Part shown: positions 26,315-36,600 of the stretch, one piece after another
Layout: each line of letters opens with the position of its first letter
Numbering within the stretch: position 1 is the first letter of the stretch
From: Persicitalea jodogahamensis
Lineage (GTDB): Bacteria; Bacteroidota; Bacteroidia; Cytophagales; Spirosomataceae
Assembly (NCBI RefSeq): GCF_014651615.1
Contig: NZ_BMXF01000001.1
Location: 248,001-312,000 of the forward strand
Reading direction: 5' to 3'
Length of the DNA: 64,000 nt
Notes under the pieces: model-generated
Databases searched by the model: none
What the model saw: only the letters and a program-made list of their open reading frames with translations
What the model was told of the DNA's origin: nothing
Translations under genes and position numbers: made by a program

Positions 26315-27595
26315 TCACCGCCATGAATAATGGAGCCCCAATTGTGGCAGCGAAATGACGGCATTCTCCGATATGGGATAGGTGGGACGCAGCATATACA
26401 GGCCCACATCGGCTTTGAGTTGGCGCGTGAGGCGGAAGCTGACGCCCGGCATCAGGGCCACAAACTGCCAACCCCGGCGGTAGGTCTGCCCGCTTTCCTG
26501 TCCCATAAGATAAGAGGCCTCTACAAAGGGTGAAAAAGCCGTGGTACTTATATGGTAGCGCACCATGGGGCCGACGGCCCAGCCCGTAAGCGGGGACTCG
26601 ATAGGAGTAATGGTCGAGTACGCGCCAAAGCCCACGGCTCCGATTAAAAAGCGATCGGCGACGAAGAGGCCACCCCGTGCCGCCACGTTGGCAAAAGTAC
26701 CCCCCGTCTGGTAAGGAATAGCCACGCCCGAAAAACCCGCAATTATGGAGCCCGCCTGGAAGTCAGGTCGGTTGCCGGTCCGCTTGCCGACGACAGGCAT
26801 ATTGTACGGACTCATATAGTTACCCGCGCGTTTCCAGTTGAGGCTCTGTTTGTATCCTACCTGCAGGGCCAGGTAGCTGCCTTTACTCACGACATCGGCC
26901 TGGTAGTTGACACCATTGAGTTCGAGTTCTTTGGTGGAAATGCGGAAAAGATCGCGAAAGCCTTGGCTATAAAGTACATTGACGGTTAACGATTTGTACT
27001 GACTAAGTTTGTAATCCAGTCCGGTGCGGAAGGAAAGTGCCAGGCCATTGTTACGGGTGTGGGCGCTTTCAAGTTCGTACTGATATACATCGCCGGGCCA
27101 TTGGCCGTCCACTTTAGGGTCATTCTGCTCGCGCACGTAGCCATCGTAGCGGTTGACGATGTAGTTGACATCGGCCCCGGCGGTCAGGATCAGGCGGCGC
27201 CAGAGGAGTTTGGAGTTATACGTAACGCCAACGTTAAGGTTGGCCGGAGAGAACTGCGTGTAGCCATCGTTACGGCCCCAGCCATTGACCGCCCGCGTGA
27301 CTGAATCACGCGCGATGAATTTAGTTCGCGTCCCGACTTTCAGGTTCGCCGTGCGAACGCCCATGCGCAATGAAAAATTTGGTGTCAGGCTACGCTCAAG
27401 GGTGAGGTCATAAGACGCACCGAAACGGTCGGGTGCCTCGAACTTGCCGTTCGGTAGCGGCTTATCGGAATACAGGGTGTTGTAGGAGAGCGATGGCCCG
27501 AGCGAGACGCCCAGCCGCCACGGACTTTGGGCCGAGGCCCGTTCGGCGGTGATCAGGACTAACAATACCGATAAAATAAGTAAAGTCTTTTTCAT
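26315..27595 (-). CDS. Predicted outer-membrane beta-barrel protein
   Basis: The 426-residue protein has a signal peptide (MKKTLLILSVLLVLITAERASA) followed by alternating amphipathic strands (LGVSLGPSLSYN, DLTLERSLTPNFSLRMGVRTANLK, YLALQVGYKQSLNW, LKADVGLYMLRP) and a C-terminal aromatic-basic end (LHYSWR), as expected for an outer-membrane barrel. I do not recognise a named family. The frame can start two codons earlier with GTG; the ATG at 27595 is preferred because it opens the signal peptide directly. It lies 45 bp upstream of the esterase gene and may be cotranscribed with it. Confidence 0.75.
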   Translation of the reverse strand: MKKTLLILSVLLVLITAERASAQSPWRLGVSLGPSLSYNTLYSDKPLPNGKFEAPDRFGASYDLTLERSLTPNFSLRMGVRTANLKVGTRTKFIARDSVTRAVNGWGRNDGYTQFSPANLNVGVTYNSKLLWRRLILTAGADVNYIVNRYDGYVREQNDPKVDGQWPGDVYQYELESAHTRNNGLALSFRTGLDYKLSQYKSLTVNVLYSQGFRDLFRISTKELELNGVNYQADVVSKGSYLALQVGYKQSLNWKRAGNYMSPYNMPVVGKRTGNRPDFQAGSIIAGFSGVAIPYQTGGTFANVAARGGLFVADRFLIGAVGFGAYSTITPIESPLTGWAVGPMVRYHISTTAFSPFVEASYLMGQESGQTYRRGWQFVALMPGVSFRLTRQLKADVGLYMLRPTYPISENAVISLPQLGLHYSWR

Positions 27596-27773
27596 ACACA
27601 CTGCCGTAACGTTCTGAATTTTAGCCCTAAAATAGGTACTAGCGGGGTAAATTGCTACAATATTTTGCTAAAACTTAGGGGGAAATGTTTTGTGATTCAA
27701 AAGGGAATACGCATTTTCTCGCCCAATTAGGGCACCTCATTGATAAGGCTATCAATTTTCACTAAGAAAGACC

Positions 27774-28205
27774 ATGAAAAAAACATGCATGACCTGGCTG
27801 CTCGCATGGGTGACAGTGACCACTTTCGCGCAGCAAATAAATCCGTCGACCAATCCAGCCGAATGTACTGAAGCTTTCTTCAGGGCTCTTTTGGATGAGA
27901 ATGCCAGGGACATGCGCGCCCTATTGACGATCGATTTCGCCATCGTGAGCTTCGATGGATCGCTGGTGGATGGTCAATCGCTGGCCGAGGCGATGAATGG
28001 CGGCTATATCAAAATAGAGACCGGGATGATTTCCGCTACCAGCACCCGCACCTATGGCGACACCGGCATCGTGACAGGTACCTGGCGGGCAAGGGGAACC
28101 GTGCAGGGCATTCGTTTCGATAACACGCTGGCGTTTACCAGCGTGTGCGTCCGGCAGGGTGGAGCCTGGAAAGTGGCATCGGTGCAGATGACGCCGACGA
28201 TGTAG
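27774..28205 (+). CDS. Secreted NTF2-like (DUF4440/SnoaL-type) protein
   Basis: The 143-residue protein has a signal peptide (MKKTCMTWLLAWVTVTTFA) and one NTF2-like cone domain. Typical segments are CTEAFFRALLDENARDMRALLTIDF near residue 31, an alternating strand region DTGIVTGTWRARGTVQG near 92 and the C-terminal strand GGAWKVASVQMTP. Domains of this type bind small ligands or act as minor enzymes; no catalytic residues can be assigned. It stands alone and is convergent with purB 8 bp away. Confidence 0.78.
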   Translation: MKKTCMTWLLAWVTVTTFAQQINPSTNPAECTEAFFRALLDENARDMRALLTIDFAIVSFDGSLVDGQSLAEAMNGGYIKIETGMISATSTRTYGDTGIVTGTWRARGTVQGIRFDNTLAFTSVCVRQGGAWKVASVQMTPTM

Positions 28206-28212
28206 GGAGAGC

Positions 28213-29559
28213 TTATTCCACCACGCCTACATAGTTGAATGGGGTGATATGGCGAAGTTCTTCGCGTACGGCCTCTGACACATCTAATGTTTCGATGAAG
28301 CGCGTCATCGTGTCGTGCGTAACCTGCTGATTGGTTCGGGTAAGTTCTTTGAGGGCTTCATAGGGTTTTGGATAGCCCTCGCGGCGCAGGATCGTCTGAA
28401 TCGCCTCCGACACCACCACCCAGTTTTCTTCCAGTTCGGCCCGGATGACCTGTTCGTTGATTTCCAGCTTACCCAGTCCTTTCAGTAACGAATGCAGCGC
28501 GATGACCTGGTGAGCGATGGGAACGCCCACATTGCGTAGCACAGTCGAATCGGTCAGGTCTCTCTGTAAGCGCGAAATGGGTAGTTTGGAAGAAAAGTGT
28601 TCAAACAGCGCGTTCGCGATGCCGAGGTTGCCTTCTGAATTCTCAAAATCAATGGGGTTCACTTTGTGCGGCATGGCCGAAGAGCCAATTTCACCCGCCT
28701 TAATTTTTTGTTTGAAAAAGTGCATCGAAATGTACGTCCACACGTCGCGGTTCAAGTCCAGCAGGATATTGTTCAGGCGCTTCAAGCCATCGAAGGTGGC
28801 AGCCAGATTGTCGTAATGCTCGATTTGCGTAGTGTGGCGGCTGCGCTTTAAGCCCAGGCCTTCTACAAAGTGGTGCGCAAACTGCATCCAGTCCACGTCA
28901 GGATAAGCCACGTGGTGGGCGTTAAAGTTGCCCGTCGCCCCACCAAACTTGGCCGAGTAGGGTACCTGATCCAGCAGCTCGAATTGCCGCTCCAGCCTTT
29001 CCACAAACACCAGAAACTCCTTGCCGACCCGGGTTGGCGAGGCGGGCTGACCGTGCGTGTAAGCCAGCATGGGTACGTTGCGCCACTCGATGCTCATGCG
29101 CTTCAGCACAAAAAGTACCTGCCGGAAGAGCGGTTTCACCTGCCGTTCCAGCGCATCTTTGAGCGAGAGAGGAATAGCCGTGTTGTTGATGTCCTGCGAA
29201 GTCAGGCCGAAGTGAATGAATTCCAGGTATTTGCCCAGGTCGATGCTCTCGAATTTTTCTTTGAGAAAGTACTCCACCGCTTTTACATCGTGATTGGTAG
29301 TTTTCTCAATCTCCTTAATTTTCAGCGCGTCGGCTTCATTAAAATCCTTGTAGATATCGCGAAGTTTCGGGTAGAAACTCTCGCCTACCTCGCTTAATTG
29401 GGGCAGCGGCAGTTCGCAGAGCGCGATGAAATATTCTACTTCTACCATTACCCGATAGTAGATGAGGGCGTATTCAGAAAAGTAGGAGGAAAGCTCGGTA
29501 ACTTGCTTATGGTAGCGGCCATCCACGGGAGAAATAGCCGTCAGTTGATTCAGATTCAT
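28213..29559 (-). CDS. purB: Adenylosuccinate lyase
   Basis: The 448-residue protein is of the long PurB type, which cleaves SAICAR and adenylosuccinate in purine synthesis. Signature segments include LTAISPVDGRYHKQV at the N-terminus, TTNHDVKAVEYFLKEKF near 86, HFGLTSQDINNTA near 113, and GSSAMPHKVNPIDFENSEGN near 290, the conserved mobile loop of the fumarase/aspartase superfamily. I placed the start at the ATG at 29559 instead of 29601 because MNLNQLTAISPVDGRY is the family N-terminus. A promoter candidate lies at 29588-29621. Confidence 0.97.
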   Translation of the reverse strand: MNLNQLTAISPVDGRYHKQVTELSSYFSEYALIYYRVMVEVEYFIALCELPLPQLSEVGESFYPKLRDIYKDFNEADALKIKEIEKTTNHDVKAVEYFLKEKFESIDLGKYLEFIHFGLTSQDINNTAIPLSLKDALERQVKPLFRQVLFVLKRMSIEWRNVPMLAYTHGQPASPTRVGKEFLVFVERLERQFELLDQVPYSAKFGGATGNFNAHHVAYPDVDWMQFAHHFVEGLGLKRSRHTTQIEHYDNLAATFDGLKRLNNILLDLNRDVWTYISMHFFKQKIKAGEIGSSAMPHKVNPIDFENSEGNLGIANALFEHFSSKLPISRLQRDLTDSTVLRNVGVPIAHQVIALHSLLKGLGKLEINEQVIRAELEENWVVVSEAIQTILRREGYPKPYEALKELTRTNQQVTHDTMTRFIETLDVSEAVREELRHITPFNYVGVVE

Positions 29560-29587
29560 ATTCGGGTGGGTCAAGTTTTGGAAAAGG

Positions 29588-29621
29588 CAAAGGTAAGACA
29601 ATTAGCCCTTCGAGTGGTCAA
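29588..29621 (-). promoter_or_regulatory. Candidate promoter of purB
   Basis: On the minus strand TTG (29621-29619) and TACCTTTG (29595-29588) are 23 bp apart. The -7 element is exact and the spacing is slightly long. Confidence 0.5.
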
Positions 29622-29753
29622 GGTTGGTGATTAGAAGCAGCAGCCTTGCTTGAATGATAAGTAAAGATGTACTCTCTCAACACTTTTTAGGGATAATTCA
29701 AGGTCAAAACTTACAAGTCCAGGCATTCTCAATTATTAACTCTCCAATAAAAA

Positions 29754-30473
29754 ATGACCTCTTCTCCCTTTCTTGGTGAATTACTAGGTACACTCGTACT
29801 CATGCTGCTAGGCGACGGCGTCGTAGCCAACGTAGTTTTGAAGCAAACCAAAGGCAATGGCGGCGGTTGGATCGTGATCGCCACGGGCTGGGGGCTGGCG
29901 GTGCTGATGGGTATTTTCACGGCGCAGGCCTTCGGTAGTCCCGAGGCACACATCAACCCCGCAGTGACGCTGGGCAACGCCGTTATGTCGGGTGACTATT
30001 CCAATGTACTGAGTTTCATTACGGCGCAGATGATCGGGGCATTTCTGGGGGCAGTGCTGGTCTGGATTCACTATATGCCGCACTGGGCGGCCACCGAAGA
30101 CCCCGCCGACAAGCTCGCCTGCTTCGCCACCGGTCCCGCCATCCGGGCCACCGGCCCCAATTTTGTGAGCGAAGTACTGGCCACCCTCTTCCTCATTGTC
30201 GGGCTCTACGGCATCGGCCAAACCGAAGCCATTCCACCGGGCTTTGGCCCTTATCTGGTTGGAATGCTGGTATGGAGCATTGGCCTGTCACTGGGCGGTC
30301 CCACGGGCTACGCGGTGAACCCCGCCCGTGACCTCGGCCCGCGTGTGGCCCATGCGTTGCTGCCCATTGCGGGCAAAGGTCCATCAGACTGGGCGTACGG
30401 CTGGATTCCCGTTGTCGGGCCTTTTGTAGGAGCAGCGGTGGCGGCGGTACTTTTAGGGCTATTCAGTGTGTAG
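29754..30473 (+). CDS. glpF: MIP-family channel, aquaglyceroporin type
   Basis: The 239-residue protein has six membrane segments and two NPA boxes: HINPAVTLGNAV near residue 66 and YAVNPARDLGPR near 183. An Asp after the second NPAR (NPARD) is the marker of glycerol facilitators as opposed to strict water channels. It would let glycerol cross the inner membrane for phosphorylation by the glycerol kinase encoded at 6928-8427. Neither glpK nor glpD is adjacent, so the symbol rests on family features only. Confidence 0.88.
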   Translation: MTSSPFLGELLGTLVLMLLGDGVVANVVLKQTKGNGGGWIVIATGWGLAVLMGIFTAQAFGSPEAHINPAVTLGNAVMSGDYSNVLSFITAQMIGAFLGAVLVWIHYMPHWAATEDPADKLACFATGPAIRATGPNFVSEVLATLFLIVGLYGIGQTEAIPPGFGPYLVGMLVWSIGLSLGGPTGYAVNPARDLGPRVAHALLPIAGKGPSDWAYGWIPVVGPFVGAAVAAVLLGLFSV

Positions 30474-30621
30474 AAGGACGTTTTTTTAGGTTGACAAGCG
30501 GAAGGGATTTCGACTGATATGAAATAATAGACTTACCTTTTCTGCCTTGGTTTTATACAATGGTGCCGATCGGTCTGACCGAAAGGATATTTCTCAACGC
30601 CAACGTATAAAATTCATCCGC

Positions 30622-30993
30622 ATGAACCCCTCATTACTTTCTCAGCAAGGAAACGTCCATATCGGCGCCTACACCGCTGTGTCTGCCGCTCAAATCGTCT
30701 TCTGCGAAGGTGACCGCAACTACACCCAGGTGTACTTCTCCGATCGCCCCAAGTTAACCTTATCCGTGACGTTGCGAATATTGCACGAGCGTCTGGGTGA
30801 GGAGGGCTTCCTGCGGGTAAGTCGTTCGGCTTTGGTCAACAAGGAGGCCATTGCGGAGTACGATGGTCAACAGTTGGTTCTGCTTGACGGCAAGATTTTG
30901 CCCGTTGCGCGACGGCGGCGTAGGTACGTGCGGCTGACGTTGCGCGGCGGACGCGTGCGAATCCTGCGCGGACTGGAACGCCAGGCGCGATAA
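30622..30993 (+). CDS. Stand-alone LytTR DNA-binding protein
   Basis: The 123-residue protein is almost entirely one LytTR domain: AAQIVFCEGDRNYTQVYFSDRPKLTLSVTLRILHERLGEEGFLRVSRSALVNKEAI, from about residue 21, is the characteristic beta-rich DNA-binding fold. There is no receiver or membrane domain, so it is not a classical response regulator. The frame opens at 30547, but the ATG at 30622 gives the tighter start. The C-terminus is very Arg-rich (VARRRRRYVRLTLRGGRVRILRGLERQAR), which may add nucleic-acid affinity. The target genes are unknown. Confidence 0.8.
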   Translation: MNPSLLSQQGNVHIGAYTAVSAAQIVFCEGDRNYTQVYFSDRPKLTLSVTLRILHERLGEEGFLRVSRSALVNKEAIAEYDGQQLVLLDGKILPVARRRRRYVRLTLRGGRVRILRGLERQAR

Positions 30994-31008
30994 AGCGCTT
31001 GTCGGCAA

Positions 31009-32292
31009 TTATTTACCACCGACTACCACCTCCGTCATGTCATCCAGCACCAAATGCTTCTGGGCGATTTGCATGATATCCTCGGCGGTGGTAGCATGGA
31101 TTTGCCGGATGTAGCGGTCGTAAAAGTCAGCGGGCAGGCCGTCCGTGATGAGTATTTTCTGGCGGTCAGCCACATCGAAGGCCGTGTTGAGCGATCCGGC
31201 GAATTCGCCGGCCAGGAAATTCTTGACAGTACGGAGTTCTTCTTTGGGCACAGGTATCGTTTGCAGGATAGCAATCTCCTTCCGGATTTCGTCCAGGGTT
31301 TGTTGGGTGAATTCTTTCTTCACGTCGGTGCTGACAACGAAATAGCCATCCTCCCGGAAAGCATAGGCATTGGACGAGATTCCGTAGGTCAAGCCTTTTT
31401 CTTCCCGGATATTCTTCATTAATCTTGATCCAAAGTACCCTCCCAGAATCTCGCTTACCACCAGCATCTGGTAGTAATCGGGGTGATGGCGGGTAAAAAG
31501 CCGCTTGCCCAGTCGGATAGACGACTGAATGCTTTCAGAACGCTCGACAATAGTTGTCTTTTCGCCCGGTAAAATGGGGAAGCTGGCAGCGGTGGGCTCC
31601 TCTGCATCTGCCCTTGCAGCATCTTTTCCCAAAAAAGCATTGACCGTCGCAATTTCATCCCTTCCTACTTTTCCTGATAAAATAATCCGATACCTGGAAG
31701 ACTGAATGTTGCTTTGATAATGTGTCAAAGCATCTTCCCGGGCCATCGCACTGATGCTCTCTTCGGTGCGCCCTCGCCCATAGGGATGTTCCAGGCCATA
31801 GAGCTTTTCGCGGAATAGGGCCGTGGCACGGTATGCATTCTTTTCCCAGTTGACGCGGTGATTCTGTAGAGTGATATTGCGCAGATCGTCCCACTCTTTG
31901 CGGGGAAAGGTGGCTTCGGTCAGAAGTTCGTGCACGATGGGCAGTACCTCGGGCAGGAACCGCGCCAGGCAATACACCACAACTCCCGCCTGATCGAACG
32001 TGTTTTTCATTTCGGTGAAAGCGCCCACACGGTCGAACGCCTCACTGATCTCGGCTGAGGAACGCGCAGCGGTACCTTCGGTCAGCATCTTGATGGCGAA
32101 ATGCGCCGCGCCGGGCTTGGCCTCCGACCAGTTTCCTGCCTCGAACATACACTCCAGCCGCACAACGGGCTGATCGCCAATATTAATGACGTGCAGCGGC
32201 AGGCCGTTGTCCAGTGTGAGCGTTTCGGCGGGGGGAAGGCTAATGCGGTCGATGACCCGGAAGGGCGGGGCGATGGTACGGTCTAAAATCAT
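31009..32292 (-). CDS. M16 peptidase homologue lacking the zinc motif
   Basis: The 427-residue protein has the two-domain M16 (pitrilysin/processing-peptidase) fold: an N-terminal half with FEAGNWSEAKPGAAHFAIKMLTEGT near residue 51 and a C-terminal half with ILGGYFGSRLMKNIREEKGLTYGISSNAYAF near 288, the substrate-binding R/Y region. At the position of the catalytic HxxEH it reads HFAIKM, so zinc binding and catalysis are probably lost. Such members usually pair with an active subunit, which is not adjacent here. The start was moved from 32343 to the ATG at 32292 because the earlier frame runs through the porV terminator. Confidence 0.85.
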   Translation of the reverse strand: MILDRTIAPPFRVIDRISLPPAETLTLDNGLPLHVINIGDQPVVRLECMFEAGNWSEAKPGAAHFAIKMLTEGTAARSSAEISEAFDRVGAFTEMKNTFDQAGVVVYCLARFLPEVLPIVHELLTEATFPRKEWDDLRNITLQNHRVNWEKNAYRATALFREKLYGLEHPYGRGRTEESISAMAREDALTHYQSNIQSSRYRIILSGKVGRDEIATVNAFLGKDAARADAEEPTAASFPILPGEKTTIVERSESIQSSIRLGKRLFTRHHPDYYQMLVVSEILGGYFGSRLMKNIREEKGLTYGISSNAYAFREDGYFVVSTDVKKEFTQQTLDEIRKEIAILQTIPVPKEELRTVKNFLAGEFAGSLNTAFDVADRQKILITDGLPADFYDRYIRQIHATTAEDIMQIAQKHLVLDDMTEVVVGGK

Positions 32293-32303
32293 GGTTCGGG
32301 GGT

Positions 32304-32339
32304 AAAAAAAGAATGACATCCCATGGCGGGACGTCATTC
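32304..32339 (-). terminator. Terminator of porV
   Basis: GAATGACATCCC (32311-32322) pairs with GGGACGTCATTC (32328-32339) with one mismatched pair, and the minus strand then runs into seven T (32310-32304). Confidence 0.85.
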
Positions 32340-32363
32340 GCAAAAGGATTTTCTAAACTAAGG

Positions 32364-33578
32364 TCAATTCTCCATATCTTCCAGGATCTCGGAACGGTCC
32401 TTGGCTTTTAGATTGGCCGCCAGCGAGATGCGGAGCGTCTGAGCCAGCGGGCTACCCTGCCGCTGGGGGAGGAGATAGGCAAAATCGACATTGTATTTTT
32501 GCTGGAAACGAGCGCCAAAGCCTACGGTAAAGTACTTGCGGTCGCCTTTCATGCGGCTCTCGCTAAAATATCCGAAGCGAGCAGCGAAGATGTCATTGTA
32601 CCAGTACTCGACTCCCGTCGAAATCATAACTTCTTTCAACTCTTCATTAAAGCCATCGGGCGCATCGGCAAACGAACCAAAAATGCCACCCAGCAGTGAA
32701 AGGTCTTTCGGATCGCGACCGCGAGTTACAGTTGACACCCCGTTTACCATCGTATATACGGGCGGCGTGGGAACCATCAGCTTATTGGCATCTAGCACAA
32801 AATTGAAACGGTTACGGCCATCGGCAGTGTAAGAAATTCCGGTACCCAGCTTGAAATTGGTAGGAATGAAGTACTTGTCATCACTACCGTAAGACACCTT
32901 GCCACCCAGGTTGGAGATCATGGCACCCCACGACCAGGTCAGGCTGCTGCCGATTTCATCGTTTTTGTACTCTTTTTTGTAGTAAGCACTGATGTCACCC
33001 GCCGCTGTTTGAGCGGGACTAATGGAAACTCCGTTGACCAGGCCAGTGCCCGCCAGGTTGGAGTTGATGTATTTCAGCGTTAGGCCCAGTGAGAAATTCT
33101 CCCCCAGTTGCCGACCATAAGTCAGACCCGCCATAAGCTCACGCGAGGGGAAAGTACCTGTGAGACTTCCCTGCTGGTTTCTGAATTCCAGCTGACCCAG
33201 ATCGAAATAATTGACTTGTAGGGCGATTACCTGGCCCTTTGCCACCTTCTTGTAGGCCGAAAGGTAGGTGAAGTACATGTCGTCGGTCAGGTTGCGCAGC
33301 CATGGAGTATAGGAAAGCGAAACCCCGAAATCATCCTTGAGATAAGGTAGTTTGGCCGGATTCCAATAGGTGGCGTTAGCATCAGGGCTGAGGGCTACGC
33401 CGGCATCACCAAGGGCGGCAGAGCGAGCGTCTGGCGCAAAATTGAGGAAGGCCAGCGAGGTAACAGGGATTCGATTGGTTGTATCCTGTCCCGTAACCTG
33501 CGGATTTTGGCCTTTTACGGTCGTGACACCCCCGCAAAGGAGTAGAACGGAGGATAAACTAACGAAAAAACGATTCAT
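32364..33578 (-). CDS. porV: T9SS outer-membrane protein PorV
   Basis: The 404-residue protein is a FadL-like beta-barrel with a signal peptide (MNRFFVSLSSVLLLCGGVTTVKG). The N-terminal block PVTSLAFLNFAPDARSAALGDAGVALSPDANATYWNPAKL (about residues 38-78) is highly typical of PorV/LptO. PorV binds T9SS cargo at the translocon and hands it to the PorU sortase on the cell surface. Length matches the family. It lies 110 bp downstream of porU but has its own good promoter (33633-33665) and a terminator after it. Confidence 0.93.
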   Translation of the reverse strand: MNRFFVSLSSVLLLCGGVTTVKGQNPQVTGQDTTNRIPVTSLAFLNFAPDARSAALGDAGVALSPDANATYWNPAKLPYLKDDFGVSLSYTPWLRNLTDDMYFTYLSAYKKVAKGQVIALQVNYFDLGQLEFRNQQGSLTGTFPSRELMAGLTYGRQLGENFSLGLTLKYINSNLAGTGLVNGVSISPAQTAAGDISAYYKKEYKNDEIGSSLTWSWGAMISNLGGKVSYGSDDKYFIPTNFKLGTGISYTADGRNRFNFVLDANKLMVPTPPVYTMVNGVSTVTRGRDPKDLSLLGGIFGSFADAPDGFNEELKEVMISTGVEYWYNDIFAARFGYFSESRMKGDRKYFTVGFGARFQQKYNVDFAYLLPQRQGSPLAQTLRISLAANLKAKDRSEILEDMEN

Positions 33579-33632
33579 ATTTCCTTGGTTTGACTGTGTA
33601 AGGGCAATGACAAATTTTCAGATAACGGGATT

Positions 33633-33665
33633 CAAATTTACGACGAAAGTAACGAAACCATCAAA
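33633..33665 (-). promoter_or_regulatory. Promoter of porV
   Basis: On the minus strand TTTG (33665-33662) and TAAATTTG (33640-33633) are 21 bp apart, a strong match to the Bacteroidota consensus. It lies wholly in the porU-porV gap. Confidence 0.75.
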
Positions 33666-33688
33666 ATTAATGCACGAATTTGGCGCAA

Positions 33689-36600
33689 CTAGCGGACATG
33701 CAGTAGTTTTCCTCCGCGTCGGTCGGTTGTTTGATCTTTGGTAGAACGTATTTGCAAGTCGTATAAGTATAGGATTCTTCCGGGAAAAGCTAAAGCATTA
33801 TTCGGGCCAAATTTTAGCATTTCGGTAATATTCGGCTCGCTATTGTAATAAATCTGGCGGGAAGTATGGATAACCTGGCCGGATAAAGTTATCAAACGGA
33901 CAGTTATCTCCACATCTTCTCCGGGTCGGTCGTGCGTAATTTTAAAAGAAAGCTGATCGTCGAACGGATTGGGGAAGAAGTCAGCGGCATCCAATCTGAT
34001 GCCCGCCGAAGCTCCCACTGTAAATCGCAACGTAGTTTCAGTGGAATTCGTGTAGGTATCCCAGACTTTCACTCGTAAAATGTAGCTTCCCGGCGACAAT
34101 TCGTCCAGCGGGAAGCGTATCCTCCCCCGCCGGAAGTCGTCGGTCTGCGCCTGGAAGTAATCATTGAGCACAAAAGTGGTGGTATCGTTGAGCGTCGCGG
34201 TCAGGTCCTGGCCCAAACCTGCTGAAGACACGCTGATGCCGCTGGCATCGAAGGCTTTCACCCATAAAACCGAATTGGCCGGCACTGTCTGCCCGTCACG
34301 GAAAGTACTGTCGTTGAGGTAGGCGGTCAACTCCGGCGGCGTGCGATCCGTCGCCTCCGTCACGGCCCCACCCACCGTTACGTCAAGTTGCGCGGCGGCA
34401 TCGGCCAGGCTATCGCTTCGGAGGGCATACACGCTCACCCGTCCGGTGCCAAAACGGTAATCGATGTTACGGGGCACCACAAAGCTGAGCGCAAATTGTC
34501 CGTGCTGCACCGTAGCCTGGCCTTCGTAAAGCTTGTTGCGAAGTTCGTCGTAGGCGGCCACGGCACCCCCTTCGCCGTTGGTACGGAAGCGGACGGGTTT
34601 ATCATAAATCGTCACGAAAGCCTTTCCGTCGAAGGTATCGGCTACTTTTTCGTTTTGTAGAATACTTCCCCGAAGCGTAACCTGCCGCAACGCGCTGAGC
34701 GTATCGGGCGCTGCCGCCCAGGTGACTTCGTAGGGAGGGCGTGCCAGTGGCATCGACGGGTCGCCAAGTAGCGCAAAGTTCCGGTTCAGGCTACCACTCA
34801 GGCTGTTGTTTTTGGTCGATTTCATCAAGTCACCCAGGCGGGTGGTGCCGTCAGCAGCGTTCAGGGCTTCATAAAAGGCTTGATTCAGGGAAAAATTAGT
34901 ACTCGAAAACACGGGCCGCGTGGTAGTTAGCGCCCCGATAGCCGCCCCGCGCGGGCTGAGTACCATGAGTTCGGCCCCGGAAACCAGAGCGGGGTCATCG
35001 TAGCGGCCAAACTCACAGGTGGCCGTCAGCAGCAGCGGCAGGTTGTTGTAGCCGCGGGCGTTCTGCATATCGGCCAGGGTCAGGATCTGCTCCTCGGCCC
35101 AGCCCGTTGTGCCGCCATGACCGGTGTAGTTCAGGATGAGTGTTCCCTCATTAATGCGCTGCCGGATAGTGGCGTTCAGGTCGGGTACTTTGGCCCCTTC
35201 GGGAGAACTGACGTGCGGATAAGCATCCACAAAAAGCCGTTGAGTCAGAAATTTGTCCCCAATCTGCTTCGCCAGCAAATCGGCGTGCTGCTGGTGAATG
35301 TTGCCGTCGCCGTCGTCGGCTACGAAGCTGATACGGTTGCGCCATTTGCCCAGCGTTTGGGGTGAGGCGGTGTAATGTATCAATTTGTCCACAACCACGC
35401 GGGCTTCCTCCGGGGTCTTTACGGGCAAGCGCCCTATGCCGATATCCAACAAGTGGTCACCCGCCGAGTTTTCACGCCATTCTCCCTCATTTTCCTGCAA
35501 AAAACCAAAGTAATCATCAGAAGAATACGTGTAAACCGGGTGCAGCGATTCGCGGCTTTCGTACACCGGCACCCAGCGTTGCTGTTGCGTAGCCGACTGT
35601 ATTCCACCACGATTTCGGTAGTCATAGGTAGCATCGCCGAAGAGCAGGAGGTACTTCAGGCGGTCAGGATTCTGTTGGTATAAGTACCTGGCAAAATCCC
35701 GGATGGCCGTCGGATCGGGTTTGCCCGAAGCGAATTCGTTGAATATCTGATCGGTGGTCACCACTACTACTGTGAGCCCATCATGCTTTTCGCGGAATTG
35801 CGCGAGCCGGGCGGCTTCGTTTTGCCAGGCTTTGGGCGTGACGATGAGCAGTTCGGGAACGGATAGAGCATGAATATTCTGGTTCGCAATTTTCTGCCAG
35901 GCGGCGGGTTCCAAGGTTTGCTGAGGAGAAAATCCAGCGTACGTGCGAACGCTCCGCCCATCGTTGGCGCCAAATTTTGCTGTGCCATCGGTGGTGCGTT
36001 CCAACACGGCGCGGTGTGGTTGCTGTGGATTGGAGATATCCCACCACTGCCAATCTTGAGGGATATCTTTTAGTAAATAAGAAACGGTCTTCGAACCCGA
36101 AGGCCGGAAGCGATAGATCTGTTGCGCAGCATAGGCACGAAGCTGCCTTCGGGTCTGCAAAGCGGCGAAATCGAGATAAGCCTGCGCGTTGCTTTGGCCG
36201 TTTTTATCAAAATTCAGGGAGATGTTGAAGACGGTCGGCGGTGTACTGCCGACAACGAAAGCGTAGTTTTTTTCGCTGCGTTGCGCTTTTAAATCGTAAC
36301 GGTAGGTACTTACTGCACCCTGTGTCTGCTCGCCGATGTCCTGCCCGTTGACCTGCCAGCGGAAGCGGGTCGCGACCTGAGCTGTGGCGATGCCGGCGCC
36401 CCGCAGGATCGCCGCCGAACCCAGTACTACACCCGGCAGGTCGGCTTTCAGCGATAGTTGCCCCGATAATCCCAGGTACTCGCCCCACCATTCCCGGCCG
36501 GATTGCAGTAGGTTAACGGTCTCCTCTTCGTGAAACCAGTAATCGTCGAACTGATCTACGGGAGTGCCCCCCACATTCTGCGAAGCGACGTCCGCGACAC

